A stretch of DNA of 30,577 nt. Source: Funneliformis mosseae (lineage: Eukaryota > Glomeromycota > Glomeromycetes > Glomerales > Glomeraceae). This document shows positions 20,921-30,577 of this stretch, piece by piece. Every line of letters begins with the position of its first letter. Positions within the stretch are counted from its first letter, which is position 1. Position numbers and translations under genes: made by a program. The notes beneath the pieces were generated by a model. It made no database searches. It was not told the origin of the DNA and saw only the letters and a list, made by a program, of their open reading frames with translations. The stretch covers positions 1 through 30,577 of the forward strand of contig CAJVPP010000524.1 of NCBI GenBank assembly GCA_910592005.1. The letters run 5' to 3'.

Positions 20921-22505
20921 AAAAATTATAAATATACCTCGATATAATAAATGTAAAAGATAATCTAATAAATAAATATCAAAATCAAATTGTCTCCAAC
21001 ATTTATTAAATTTTTTCAAACAAAATAATTGAAATAAAGGTTTGTTATAGTTGAATAAATTTGAAAGTTATTTCAAGTTTCATTAATTGAAGAAAATAAT
21101 CCATTAAAATAGTACTTTTATATTCTAAAGTGATAATTACTTCTTTAATAGATTTGAGAATTTTAATTAACTCGTCAACATCTTAAAAAAATATTTAATT
21201 TTGTAATAAGGCTTTAATTTTATTATTAAGGATTTTTGAATGTTGATTAAAAACCTATGTTATAAAAAACAAATATTTTATTAATTAATATTATATATTT
21301 TTTACATATAATAAAAAATAATATAATTTTTTTTCTTACATTATATAAGAAACTTTCATATTATTTAATTGAAGCTATATAATAAAATGCAGTTGTCTAT
21401 CTTATTTTTATATAATCTTTTAATTTACTACCTTCAATTAAAGTATTCTTTAAAATCTCAGATAAATAAGCTTTAGTTCTATAAGATTTTCTAAAATATT
21501 TGACAATTTTCATATAATTTATAATTATATTTTTTAAATATTTATGTCTCATAATATTAGTTATAAGAAGATTGATATGATGAGCAATATAACAAACAGA
21601 AATAATATAATTATATTTTTCATTTACAATTTTTTTTGCAAAAACCATTATTGCAACATTATCAGAAATGATTAAGAAAATCTTATCAGATCCAACTTTT
21701 CAATAACTTCTAAAATCTTTTTTGCAATAAAATCTGCTATATGTAAATAAAGAGATAAATCTTATAAAAAATAAATATATTCTTTACCAGATAATAATAT
21801 TAAAATAAAAGTATATATAGAAGATCACAAAAACTATTCTAACTATCAATTCCTGAAATTTAATTTTAATATTTTAGAATTAAAAAATAGTAAATTTAAA
21901 ATAATAAGAAAAAAAATAAATCTAATGTAATATTATTAGATTTAGTAATATTATCTAAAATAGAACACGTGATATATGCTAATTCTTGATTAATCTAAGG
22001 GTCTACAAATGTAACTCAGTTTTGTAGATTATTAGACGGACACAAACATCTGATAAAATTCACAAAAAATGGATTAGAAATAATATGAAAAAGAATATCA
22101 TAACAAATGAAAAATCTGGTAAGTGTACAATTACATCATTGTTCTTTAACAGTATCAATTTTAGTTGTTTCAAATATTAAAGTTATTGTTTTTTAATTTT
22201 GTAATTTTAGTTTTTTATTTGTAAAAGGTAAAAGAAGAAGGAAAAAGTAATGGTGGTAGTAATAGAAGAATTAGAAAGAGAAAGAGAAATATTAAGTGTA
22301 TTTCAGTTTTTAATTTCTTGAAGAAAGAAGTATCTAATTTTTCCTATTATTTTTGATATGTAAAAGCCAAAGGATCAACTATTTTATAGGTCTTTTTGAT
22401 CTTTCTTTTTCAATCACAAAATTTGCAAATATATCCTATGTGATCAACTTTTAATTCTTCTTCTATATTAAAGTATTCTCAAATATTAGACTTTTTTTTT
22501 CCCAT

Positions 22506-22915
22506 TTTTTTATTATTTTTTTCTGATATATCAAGTATATCTAATATATTAAAAAATCATTCATTATTATCAAAAAATTCGTCTATAATGAAGTTATAAT
22601 TATGAAAATGCCAAAATACGTAAAAATCTATTATATAGAAATTTGAATATCATCTAATAATACACATATAATTATTCTAAAAATGGTTAGATAATTTTAG
22701 ATATTAGCTAGCTAATTTTGCCTTAAATTTATTTTATATAATTAAAAAAAACAATAAAAAATAATTGGAATAGGTAAATTTTTTTTAATAAATTAAAATT
22801 TTTTTATTTCAAATAGCTTATTTAATTTTTTTTTAAATTAAAAAATTAAAAAAATTCATTTAATTAATAAATAATCAAAATTTTTTCTAAAAAGAAAATT
22901 TTTATTTAAATTTAA
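22506..22915. other. Non-coding stretch between transposase start and minisatellite
   Basis: This should hold the promoter of the minus-strand transposase. The first 150 bases upstream of the ATG carry mixed sequence (short minus-strand frame with HNYNFIIDEFFDNNEW), so the protein may have begun further up. The remainder is A/T runs. Confidence 0.35.
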
Positions 22916-24455
22916 CATCCTAAAATAAAAAAGAAATATTAATAAAAACATTTTCAACTAAAAATTGCATGTTTTTTATTTATCTTAAGTCCAATTTGTT
23001 CAAATTTACATTCTAAAAATAAAGAAAAAAATATTAGTAAAACGTTTTTAACTAAAAGAAAGACATCACCTATTTACTTCCATTTATTTCAAGTTCAGTC
23101 TAACTGCCTAAAAAATAAAAGAAATCAATCTACAAAATGAAGAAATATATGTTAATAATATTTTCAACTAAAAAAAAAATGCTTTTTTACCCTTATTTAT
23201 CCCATTTACCTTAAATTTAATCTAGCATCCTAAAAAATAAAGAAACTAACTTATAAAATTAAGAAAGAAATGTTAGTAATATTTTCAACTAAAAGAAAAA
23301 TACCCATTTACCTTCATTTACCTAAGTTTAGTTTAGTGTTCTAAAAAATAAAAAAAGAAACTTACAAAATGAAGAAGCAAATGTTAATAATATTTCTAAC
23401 TAAAAAAAAAGATGTCTATTTACCCCTATTTATCCCAAGTCTAGTTTGGTATTCTAAAAAATAAGAAATCAACCTACAAAATGAAAAAAGAAATGTTAGT
23501 AACATTTTCAACTAAAAGAAAGATGCCTCTTTACTCCTATTTATTCTATTTATCCTAAATCTAGTCCAGCATCCTAAAAAATAAAGAAACTAACTTACAA
23601 AATTAAGAAAAAAATGTTAGTAATATTTTCAACTAAAAGAAAAATATCCATTTACCTTCATTTATCTAAGTCTAGTTTAGTGTTCTAAAAAATAAAGAAA
23701 GAAACTTACAAAATGAAGAAAAAAATGTTAATAATATTTCTAACTAAAAAAAAAGATGTCTATTTACCTCTATTTATCCTAAGTCTAGTTTGACATCCTA
23801 AAAAATAAGAAATCAACTTACAAAATGAAAAAAGAAATGTTAATAACATTTTCAACTAAAAGAAAGATGCCTCTTTACTACTATTTATCCCATTTACCCC
23901 AAATCTAGTCCAGCATCCTAAAAAATAAAGAACTAACTTATAAAATTAAGAAAGAAATATTATTAATATTTTCAACTAAAAGAAAAATACCCATTTACCT
24001 TTATTTATCTAAGTCTAGTTTAGTGTTCTAAAAAATAAAGAAAGAAACTTACAAAATGAAGAAAGAAATGTTAATAATATTTTTAACTAAAAGAAAGACA
24101 TCCATTTACCTCTATTTACTTCAAGTCTAGTCTGGCATTCTAAAAAATAAGAAATCAACCTATAAAATGAAAAAAGAAATGTTAGTAACATTTTCAATTA
24201 AAAGAAAGATGCCTATTTACCCCTATTTATCTTAAGTCTAGTCTGACATTCTAAAAAATAAAAAAAGAAACCTATAAAATGAAAAGGAAATATTAGTAAC
24301 ATTTCTAACTAAAAGAAAGATATTCATTTATCCTATTTACCGCAAGTTCAGTCTAACGTCCTAAATAATAAAAAGAAATGATTAGCATAATGTTTCTAAC
24401 TAAAAAAAAAAGCTATGCAAACTCCTTATTTACCTTAAATCCAGTTTAATTTTTA
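22916..24455. repeat. Minisatellite, about 111-bp units with a 344-bp three-unit higher-order period
   Basis: The unit begins CATCCTAAAAAATAAAGAAA, passes GAAATGTTAGTAATATTTTC, AACTAAAAGAAAGATGCC, CATTTACCCCTATTTATCC, and closes AAGTCTAGTYTGG. Unit starts: 22916, 23009, 23104, 23226, 23337, 23450, 23570, 23681, 23794, 23914, 24024, 24136, 24247 and about 24357. Three unit types alternate with lengths 111, 113, 120, then 111, 113, 120, so type A starts at 23226, 23570 and 23914, exactly 344 apart. The third trimer is slightly shorter (110, 112, 111). Type A is marked by ACTAACTTA and type C by the shorter AATAAGAAATCAAC start. It lies between the two genes of the candidate element. Confidence 0.9.
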
Positions 24456-24930
24456 AATTGGTAAAATAGTTGTAACTTAGGTAAGCTGATATTATTTTAT
24501 TCATTAGGCTTTTTTCATTTATTATTTTTATACAATTTTTTTATGTTAGGTCAAAATAATAGTCATTTTTTTTAAAAAAATTTCATAGTCAATAATATTC
24601 TGATTTATAATAGATAAGCCTTAACTTCTTTTGCAATAGTATTTTTTCTTGATATTATTTACAAAATTTTTAAAGAAACAGAAAGAATGAAATTCAGGTA
24701 ACTCAATACTTGAAAAATCTTAATTCAAAATTTAGTAAACTTTTATATTTAATGTAATAATTTTTATAATTTTTCTCTACTTTTTCAACTTTTTAACAAT
24801 GCTGAATATTAAATTTAAAAAATTAATAATAAAATGCAAACATGCTAAATTAAACTTTATATTAACTAAAATTTGTGTCTTTTTATATATATTAAATATT
24901 TTATCATTATTCTTTTAAATGATTTTTACA
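24456..24930. other. AT-rich spacer without a gene
   Basis: No frame or motif stands out. It separates the minisatellite from a strong stem-loop. Confidence 0.5.
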
Positions 24931-24967
24931 TCATTCAAAAGAACAATGAAAAAATTCTTTTGAATGA
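24931..24967. repeat. Perfect 13-bp inverted repeat (stem-loop)
   Basis: Arms TCATTCAAAAGAA (24931-24943) and TTCTTTTGAATGA (24955-24967) enclose an 11-base loop. A related word, TTCTTTTAAATGAT, sits just upstream at 24910-24923. Perfect pairing in such decayed DNA suggests recent origin or selection. It could be a terminator-like hairpin or the end of a small element. Confidence 0.6.
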
Positions 24968-25766
24968 TATAGGAATTGTTCAAGAAAACTGTCTTTAATT
25001 CTATCTTTTTAAGTGAGTAATTGCAACGAAAATATATTTTCCAAAATTTTTGGAATTTAATAGAATAAAGTGGATTGTAAAGCTAATGGGTCATATTTTT
25101 TGCAAAATATTATACTCTGGAAGACTTTAACCACTTGATTTATTACTTTATAATGTATAAATATCAATAATTTTAGTCTTTTTTTTAAAAAAAAAAATAA
25201 AAATATATTTTAATAAAAAAATCAAAAATTAAATAAATCCAAATAGTTAGTAATTTTTGTTAAGCTCTACTTTAAGACATAATAATGTGTTAATATCTAA
25301 AATGATTTTAATAATACTTAAAAAAAATTTATTAAAGACAAAAAAATATAATTAATTTAAAGAAAACCTAAACACATTAAAAAAAAAAGTTTTTTTTTTT
25401 TTAGATTTTAAGTTATAATTTAAATATTTATGTTGTCTAATCTAATTATTACTATTATACATATAACTTGTGAATAAGTTATTTTAACTAAGAAAATATG
25501 ATGTATTATTAAATTTAAATGAATCTTCAAATGGAACTGTCTAATTCATCATTATAGCAAAAGTAAGCTGAAGATTTTTCTTTTTTTGTAATTTTTTTAA
25601 TATTTTAATTTTTTTATTTTTTTAGATTTGATCAATTCTCCTACTTAGGCTAAGAACTGGACAAAACTTTTGAATAGAACTGTTTGAATTTAAGGCTTAA
25701 AGTAATTCTAAGGAATCAGATTAAAAGAGTTAAAAGAATGAATGCTAAGATAGAAACTTATTAGAA
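24968..25766. other. AT-rich stretch, no recognisable gene
   Basis: Two A/T palindromes occur (25163-25196 and 25379-25402). The patch 25500-25740 is less AT-biased (contains CTCCTACTTAGGCTAAGAAC) but has no clear frame. Nothing can be named. Confidence 0.4.
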
Positions 25767-25975
25767 TTTTTAAAAAACTGAAAGAACAAAATAGAAAAAT
25801 AAAAAAAATTAAACTAATTGAAAACTATCTATAAAAAGAAAAATAAATTAATGAGAATAAAAATGTTAAAATTTTTAAGAAACAAAAAGAATAAAATAAA
25901 AAAATAAAAAAAATTAACTAATTGCTTACCAAAGAATCAAAAACTATTTATAAAAAGAAAAGTAAATTAATAAAT
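25767..25975. repeat. Tandem duplication, two units of about 105 bp
   Basis: GAATTTTTAAAAAACTGAAA (from 25767) and the related AATTTTTAAGAAACAAAAAG (from 25871) each lead into AATAAAAAAAATTAA, CTAATTG and a CTATNTATAAAAAGAAAA block. The second unit carries an extra GCTTACCAAAGAATC insert. Confidence 0.65.
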
Positions 25976-26044
25976 TGAACAGTCACGATATTATATATTT
26001 ATTTAATTTAATTAATTTATTTAATTAATAATCTAATAATTTAG

Positions 26045-26172
26045 ATTAGTAAGAATGTTTTTAGGACTACCATAATATCAATAAGATCATTTTTTTTTTA
26101 GAATTTTAGCTAGTAAAAGCATTTATAGGCTACTTAATATCAAATAATTTTTTTTGTAGAATTTTAAATTGT
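26045..26172. repeat. Tandem duplication, two units of about 65 bp
   Basis: TAGTAAGAATGTTTTTAGGA and TAGTAAAAGCATTTATAGGC start the units; both end in a T run followed by TAGAATTTTA. Drift is moderate. Confidence 0.5.
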
Positions 26173-26359
26173 CACAATACAATTTATTAATTATTATATT
26201 AAAATAGTAAAACCAATTATTCAAAAAAATTTTATTTAAAGAACTTTTAATTATAAATCATAATTTTATTTATTTTATTTAAATAGAGTTTAAAGCACAG
26301 AAATAATCTTTACATAGTTTTACAACCAGATTATTTCTCCTATATAAGTTCTCTTTTTC

Positions 26360-26460
26360 TATAAATAGGTATAATTTTTAGTGATATAAAGCTGAATTTT
26401 GTATTTATTTTTTCTTAATACAATTTATAGTGAAATAAAGCTATAATTTTGTATTGTTTT
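26360..26460 (+). promoter_or_regulatory. Possible promoter of the TET/JBP-like gene with a 49-bp repeat
   Basis: TATAAATAG at 26360-26368 is a good TATA-box match, about 245 bases ahead of the open frame. Downstream the words AGTGATATAAAGCT (26380) and AGTGAAATAAAGCT (26429) mark a 49-bp duplication, each continuing into AATTTTGTATT. Position and strand suit the dioxygenase relic, but TATA-like words are frequent at this composition. Confidence 0.25.
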
Positions 26461-26607
26461 CTTTTAAACAAATTTTTTCAAAAAAAAAACAAATATTATA
26501 ACTACTCAATTAATTGTAATTAAAAAAAATAAATCCTCTTTAACTTTTATAAAAGCTAGAGTAATTTTAAATCATTTATATCTTTTAATAGAGCTTTTAT
26601 TTAATGA

Positions 26608-27934
26608 ATAAATGAAATAATATCTTCATGTCAAAATGGTAATTTAAATGAACTTTTTATTTTTATTTTTATTCTTACTTTTACCACTTTCTTTACTTTA
26701 GCCTCTACTTCTACTTTTGCTTCTACTTCTATCTTTACTTCTACTTCTGCTTTTATATCTACTTCTACTTTGATTTCTACATCTACATCTACTTTTACCT
26801 TAGTATCTATTTTTATAAATAAAAATAATCAAAAAGTATTAAAAAAATATGATCAAAAAGTTAAAGAATTAGATATAGGTTATGTAATTCTCTTAAACGT
26901 TGAAAATAATATATAAAATTTACAAAATTTAATTAAAAAATATAATTAAAATATTAATAAGTATCCAATTAATAATTATTTTAAAATAAATAATTCAGAA
27001 AATTGTTTTATTTACCAATTAATAAATAATAAATTATATATATTAGATTTAATTATAAAAAACTTTTTTAATAAAAAAAGTTTCTTTTTTAGATAAAAGA
27101 AATGAATTATTTAAAAAACTTAATTTAGAATTGAATTATATGATGAATAATTTTAAAGATAAAATTAAAATTTTCTTTTCAAAAAAAATTTCTGTTATAC
27201 CTATTCAATATATAGAAGTTGCATAACAATACGAGAACATAATAAATATATATTATCTACTCTTGAAGAAAAACATTGTCATGTAGTCAAATTTATATAT
27301 AATTATATACAAGATTATTCTTTTAATTTTAAACAAATTAAAAGAAAAAGTAAAGACTTATATAATTTTATTAAAAATAATATTGAATTTAATATGATGG
27401 TAGATATAAGAAAAAAACATTTTTAATATGTATTAAAATCTGAAAAAAATATTTGAATATTATCTTTATTTAAATAATACATTATTTCCATTAATTATTA
27501 ATTTAGAATTTTAATTAAAAATTTAATTAAAATTAATTTTTCTGAATTATATAATAATTTTAATATTGATTTTTTAAATATTAAAACAAATTTATCATTT
27601 TTTAAAAGTTTTTTTATAAATTTAAGTATATCTGAAAAAAATTATAAATTAAATTTAGTAAGATAAAGAAAGAGCTACAAATTCTTATAAAAATAATAAT
27701 AATTGTAAATATGTTTTTTATGTAATAATAGTATTTAGAGATTTTGAAGGAGGAGATTTAGTTTTAAATGAAATAGGTATTATAATAGAAGTTAAATGTA
27801 GTTTTATAATTTTATTAAGATCTGCTCTTTTAGAATATTTTAACTTAAATATACTAAAGAATAAATTTTCTATAGTTTATTATTTTAAAAAAAATCATTT
27901 TTTAATGAAATTTAAAATTAATAATTTAAATTAA
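26608..27934 (+). pseudogene. TET/JBP-like 2-oxoglutarate/Fe(II) dioxygenase relic
   Basis: An open frame without ATG (26608-26916) has a Ser/Thr-rich segment followed by NQKVLKKYDQKVKELDIGYV. The middle decays (scraps YILSTLEEKHCHVVKFIYN and INNKLYILDLI). The last block (27662-27934, 90 codons) is open to its stop: VIIVFRDFEGGDLVLNEIGI, then FIILLRSALLEYFN and NKFSIVYYF. FEGGDLVLNE(L/I)G with RS.LL and FSIVYY matches the double-stranded beta-helix core of TET/JBP-type dioxygenases, which oxidise methylcytosine or thymine in DNA. Two key positions look changed: the distal iron-binding His (Tyr in LLEYF) and the 2-oxoglutarate-binding Arg (Lys in NKFS). The HxD motif is lost just before 27662. 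A different dioxygenase subfamily is the main alternative. Confidence 0.55.
26692..26805 (+). repeat. TCTACT hexamer-type repeat encoding a Ser/Thr tract
   Basis: Degenerate TCTACTTCTACTTTT units read STSTFASTSIFTSTSAF in the open frame of the dioxygenase relic. Such tracts act as flexible linkers. The phase is intact, which supports former coding use. Confidence 0.75.
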
Positions 27935-27963
27935 TAAATAAATAATAATTATCAACTTTTTAA

Positions 27964-28160
27964 ATATTATAATTGATTTTAAGTATTATAATTGATTTTA
28001 ACTATTATAATTGATTTTAACTATTATAATTGATTTTAACTATTATAATTGATTTTAACTATTATAATTGATTTTGATCATCTTATTGATTTTGATTATT
28101 ATAATTAATTTTCACTATTGTAATTGATTTTGATCATCATAATTGATTTTAACTTTTCAA
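27964..28160. repeat. 19-bp tandem repeat, about ten units, inside the right inverted repeat
   Basis: The unit ATTATAATTGATTTTAACT is nearly perfect for the first six copies (27966-28080). It then drifts to GATCATC/GATTATT variants up to 28160. The drifted part overlaps the right inverted repeat, so the array looks like an expansion of terminal sequence toward the element interior. It begins 30 bases after the dioxygenase stop codon. Confidence 0.85.
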
Positions 28161-28244
28161 ATTTTTAACAAATAGTCAAAATCAATTTTGACTATTTCAA
28201 TCATTATAATTATTTTGATCATTTTAATTTTGATTTCATGTATA
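28100..28244 (-). repeat. Right inverted repeat of the 8.4-kb candidate element
   Basis: Read on the minus strand from 28244 it begins TATACATGAAATCAAAATTA and reaches AAATCAATTATGATGATC at 28149-28132. This matches the left end in order and spacing. Differences at the outer end are transitions. Confidence 0.55.
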
Positions 28245-30188
28245 TTAATAAGATAAACTGTTGATAAGATTAATTGATATTTAATAGAATTTTCAATTAT
28301 TTATAAAATTAATTTATATAATCATCATTAATTTCTTATTTAACAAAAATTTATGATAATAAAATAAAAGAATTATAAGATAAAAGACTTAGTAAAATAA
28401 AAGGATCTGTTACATTAACTTGACAAAATATTGTAGATATTTATCAAATCTAGCAATATTAATATTAATTCCTGATATATTTATTAAAAAACTATTTTTC
28501 ATAAAGTTTTTCTTTTAACTTGTTAAAGCAGTAAGCATTATTAATTAACAGTTAATTAATTTAATTTTTAAAATGATGATAAGATTGATTTTTAAAGATT
28601 TTATATAAAAAATAATTAAAGAAAAATAATAAGAAGCATAATACAAAAGATTTCAATTCTATTTAATTAATTTATACTAAAAGATCATATAATAATTATT
28701 AATTATATTTTAAAAAAAAATCATTAGATGCAGATTAAAATTTTTATTTATAATAGATTTAAAATGTAAGTTAATTAATTATATTTATTTTAAAACAATT
28801 TTATAAATTTTATAAACTTTAATTTATTAGAAAAAAAAATTGAAAATTAATATTATAAGTAATATATTGATAAAAATTTATTATCTAATTTATGAAAAAT
28901 CTTATTTATGAAACTGGTATTAAATTGATGACTTATTAACTAATTATTTTAAGTGAAAATATTAGTATAACTAATGTAAAATATAAATATAAAAAAATAA
29001 ATTATTATAAATATTATTAATATCGAATTATTATTATAATACAAAAATATAAAATATCAAATAATCAACAAAAAAATGAATATCTTTATAATAACTTATT
29101 TTTACTTATAATATAAAAAACTAAAAAACTCAAAATCAACATTAAAATATTAATTAAAAAATTTATAAGTTTATATAATAAATTTAAGATTATAATAAGA
29201 AATTTCTTAAATTACAAATCTCGAATTATAAGATTTATCAATTAATATATTTTTTAATAATAGTAATAAAAAAAGGTTTTGATGTTTAATAATTATCACT
29301 TTTAAAATGTAAACTTTTACTTTAAATAATTTTATTTATAATCATAATATATGTAATAATGTAATATTTTTAAAAAATAGTTTTTTTTATATTAAGCTTA
29401 TTAAATAAAATATATTAAATATTTTATTATATAATTTCATTTTATATATCAAAGTAATTATATTATATTAATATTTTCATAAAAAATTTAACTTTAATAG
29501 TGAATCTGATAAAATACAAGATAAATTTAAACTTTATGCAGATGTTTGTGTAAGAAAAGATATTAATGAATATAAGTACAAGAAACTTTAAAATCATGTG
29601 TATAAGGTGTATCAATATAAAATATTATAGGCAAATAATTAATAAGTGGATAATATATATTTTAATATATTTTTATCAACCTATTATCTATAATATTTCT
29701 AGATGATGATCTTTAAAATACTTGTAATATATACTATTTTTAATATAATCTATTTATTTATAATGAGAAAAAAAATTGGCTAGAATTTTATTTCTTCTTT
29801 CTGATATTGATTGAATCTACTTTTTCAGATTATTCTATTAGATTACCTTACTTAAATTACTCTAATTAAGTATTTTAATCTATTATAGAGCTTATCATTC
29901 TTTTTAACAATATAATAAAATACTTTCTTAAAAATATAAATCATTTTTTTAATTTCTTTTAAAAAAAAATTCTCATCAAATTTCTTTATATATAAATATA
30001 AAAAAAAGTATTTGATTTCTTGTGAAAATTTTTCTATCTTACAAAAATTTTTTAATTTTTACTAGATGTAAAAAAAATGTAATTTTAAAATAAAGTTTCT
30101 AAAAATATTTACATTTCTTTTTATTTAAAATAAATAAATTAAATTTTCTTACTCTATATCCTTTTTTTTTTATTTATTCAAAAAAATA
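28245..30188. other. Decayed AT-rich stretch, no gene identified
   Basis: A few plus-strand scraps look coding-like: KDLLH preceded by RLSKIKGSVTLT (about 28385-28425), KIQDKFKLYADVCVRKDINE (about 29508-29575). I recognise neither. They could be remains of the gene seen left of the 8.4-kb element, interrupted by it, but no joined frame can be shown. The rest is A/T runs and short frames. Confidence 0.35.
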
Positions 30189-30328
30189 CAGTCATATCTC
30201 TATATAATTACACAATTAGGTATATATAAATATATACAAATATAGAAGTATAACTATATATTGAATCCCTTTATATAATCACATTATAAATAATTTTATA
30301 ATATTATGATTAAATAGAGATATATTAT
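30189..30328. mobile_element. Possible 140-bp MITE with TA target site
   Basis: TA at 30187-30188 precedes CAGTCATATCTCTATATAAT. The other end, reverse-complemented, contains AATATATCTCTATTTAATCA. The start CAGTCATATCTCTATATAA is of the pogo type, but the outermost bases of the right end do not match, so the limit there is approximate. Confidence 0.35.
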
Positions 30329-30577
30329 CAAATTATTTTAATAGTAATATTAAATATATTTATTTTATTATAATGCAAAATTAAAAGCTATATTATATAT
30401 TATTAACTAAAAAAAACTAGTAATATTTTTTTTGTATTTTGCTTTCAAAAATTTTTTTGTTATATAATTTTTACATGTTTTTTAAAAATTTATTTTTCTA
30501 AATATTATAAATATATTTTAAAACTATTAAAAGCTTTATTTGTTGATATTACATAATGTTTTTAATTAATTTTATCA
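30329..30577. other. AT-rich window end without a feature
   Basis: Only short low-complexity frames and T runs are visible. Confidence 0.5.

Larger units (their letters stand above)
19975..22505 (-). pseudogene. hAT/DUF659-type transposase relic with BED-like finger
   Basis: ATG at 22505 gives MGKKKSNI*EYFNIEEEL and YICKFCD*KRK, a BED-type finger with its first Cys pair. A Ser/Thr-rich linker follows (about 22330-22230), then a NPFFVNFIRCLCPS block (about 22075-22035), INQELAYITCSILDNITKS, KVGSDKIFLIISDNVAIMV (the second acidic residue in SDN), and IAHHINLLITNIMRHKYLKN (about 21585-21525), which is typical of DUF659 hATs. The rest decays until a C-terminal open block with acidic DDDNDDNDLDEN (about 20285-20225) and an Asn-rich tail ending at 19975. 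Stops and shifts separate the blocks. The protein would have bound and cut the element ends. It is followed by the left inverted repeat, 25 bases on. Confidence 0.75.
19806..28244. mobile_element. Candidate 8.4-kb DNA transposon carrying hAT-type transposase and TET/JBP-like dioxygenase
   Basis: Similar sequences in inverted orientation lie at 19806-19950 and about 28100-28244. Both start with TATACATGAARTYAAAATTA and share a second 23-bp block (AAATCAATTATGATGRTCAA and onward), placed 90 bases inward on the left and 91 on the right. Between them: a hAT/DUF659-like transposase relic on the minus strand, a large minisatellite, a stem-loop, two short duplications and a TET/JBP-like relic on the plus strand. 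The genes diverge, each ending close to one terminus, a usual plan for a two-gene DNA transposon. No target duplication was found beside the ends, so the single-element model is inference. Confidence 0.45.

Noticed and set aside
21397..21648. 83-codon minus-strand ORF
   Set aside because: It is an internal block of the hAT/DUF659 transposase relic; its ATG is an internal Met.
22916..24455. CRISPR-like array
   Set aside because: The whole unit repeats without unique spacers and the genome is fungal; it is a minisatellite.
25379..25402. Poly-A/poly-T palindrome as a functional hairpin
   Set aside because: A simple homopolymer junction is expected at this composition and has no specific sequence.
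1..30577. Mitochondrial or plastid origin because of the very high A+T
   Set aside because: The content is nuclear-type DNA transposons (Helitron, hAT, MITEs); there are no organelle genes, tRNAs or rRNAs.
1..30577. Anaerobic gut fungus (Neocallimastigomycota) as source, given A+T and Asn runs
   Set aside because: The Helitron and kinase-like wording resembles Glomeromycotina families more closely; not excluded without a search.

Overview
The window looks like AT-rich, repeat-packed nuclear DNA of a fungus, most likely an arbuscular mycorrhizal fungus (Glomeromycotina, Rhizophagus/Gigaspora type). Three decayed coding regions support this, all read from remembered family resemblance and not from a search: a Helitron Rep-helicase, hAT transposases, and a divergent kinase-like gene with a DWG motif. 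I see no intact cellular gene, tRNA, rRNA or CRISPR array. Almost every coding stretch is a relic carrying stops and frameshifts, and most of the damage looks like C-to-T or G-to-A change.

Layout. (1) 1-4150: non-coding, with a degraded minisatellite at the left edge and two MITEs (1553-1722, pogo/mariner-like with TA target site; 1796-2156, TTAA target site). (2) About 4160-13500: one hAT element split in two by a complete 5344-bp Helitron (5934-11277, minus strand). Both Helitron ends can be placed to the base: CTAG plus a hairpin at one end, TC at the other, between host A and T. Removing it rejoins the hAT reading frame exactly. The hAT 3' side contains a 52-bp minisatellite. (3) 13500-15840: low-complexity DNA with a 15-bp tandem repeat, a one-finger C2H2 remnant and a second copy of the pogo-like MITE in opposite orientation. 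(4) About 16300-18540: a broken protein-kinase-like gene with a heptad-repeat segment. (5) About 18970-19720: a decayed gene of unknown family. (6) 19806-28244: a candidate 8.4-kb element with inverted ends of about 140 bp. It holds a hAT/DUF659-type transposase relic (minus), a minisatellite with a 344-bp three-unit higher-order period, and a relic I read as a TET/JBP-like 2-oxoglutarate/Fe(II) DNA dioxygenase (plus), the last two units running outward from the middle. (7) 28245-30577: decayed AT-rich DNA with a possible third TA-flanked MITE.

How it fits together. The window is a record of nested transposition followed by deamination-type decay. The Helitron is younger than the hAT it entered: its interior is visibly richer in G+C and easier to read. 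The two pogo-like MITE copies differ at CpG versus TpG/CpA positions, as expected if the genome methylates CpG. In that setting the most interesting object is the 8.4-kb candidate, because a mobile element carrying its own methylcytosine dioxygenase could counter host DNA methylation. That role is inference: both genes are now dead here and the single-element model needs other copies to confirm it.
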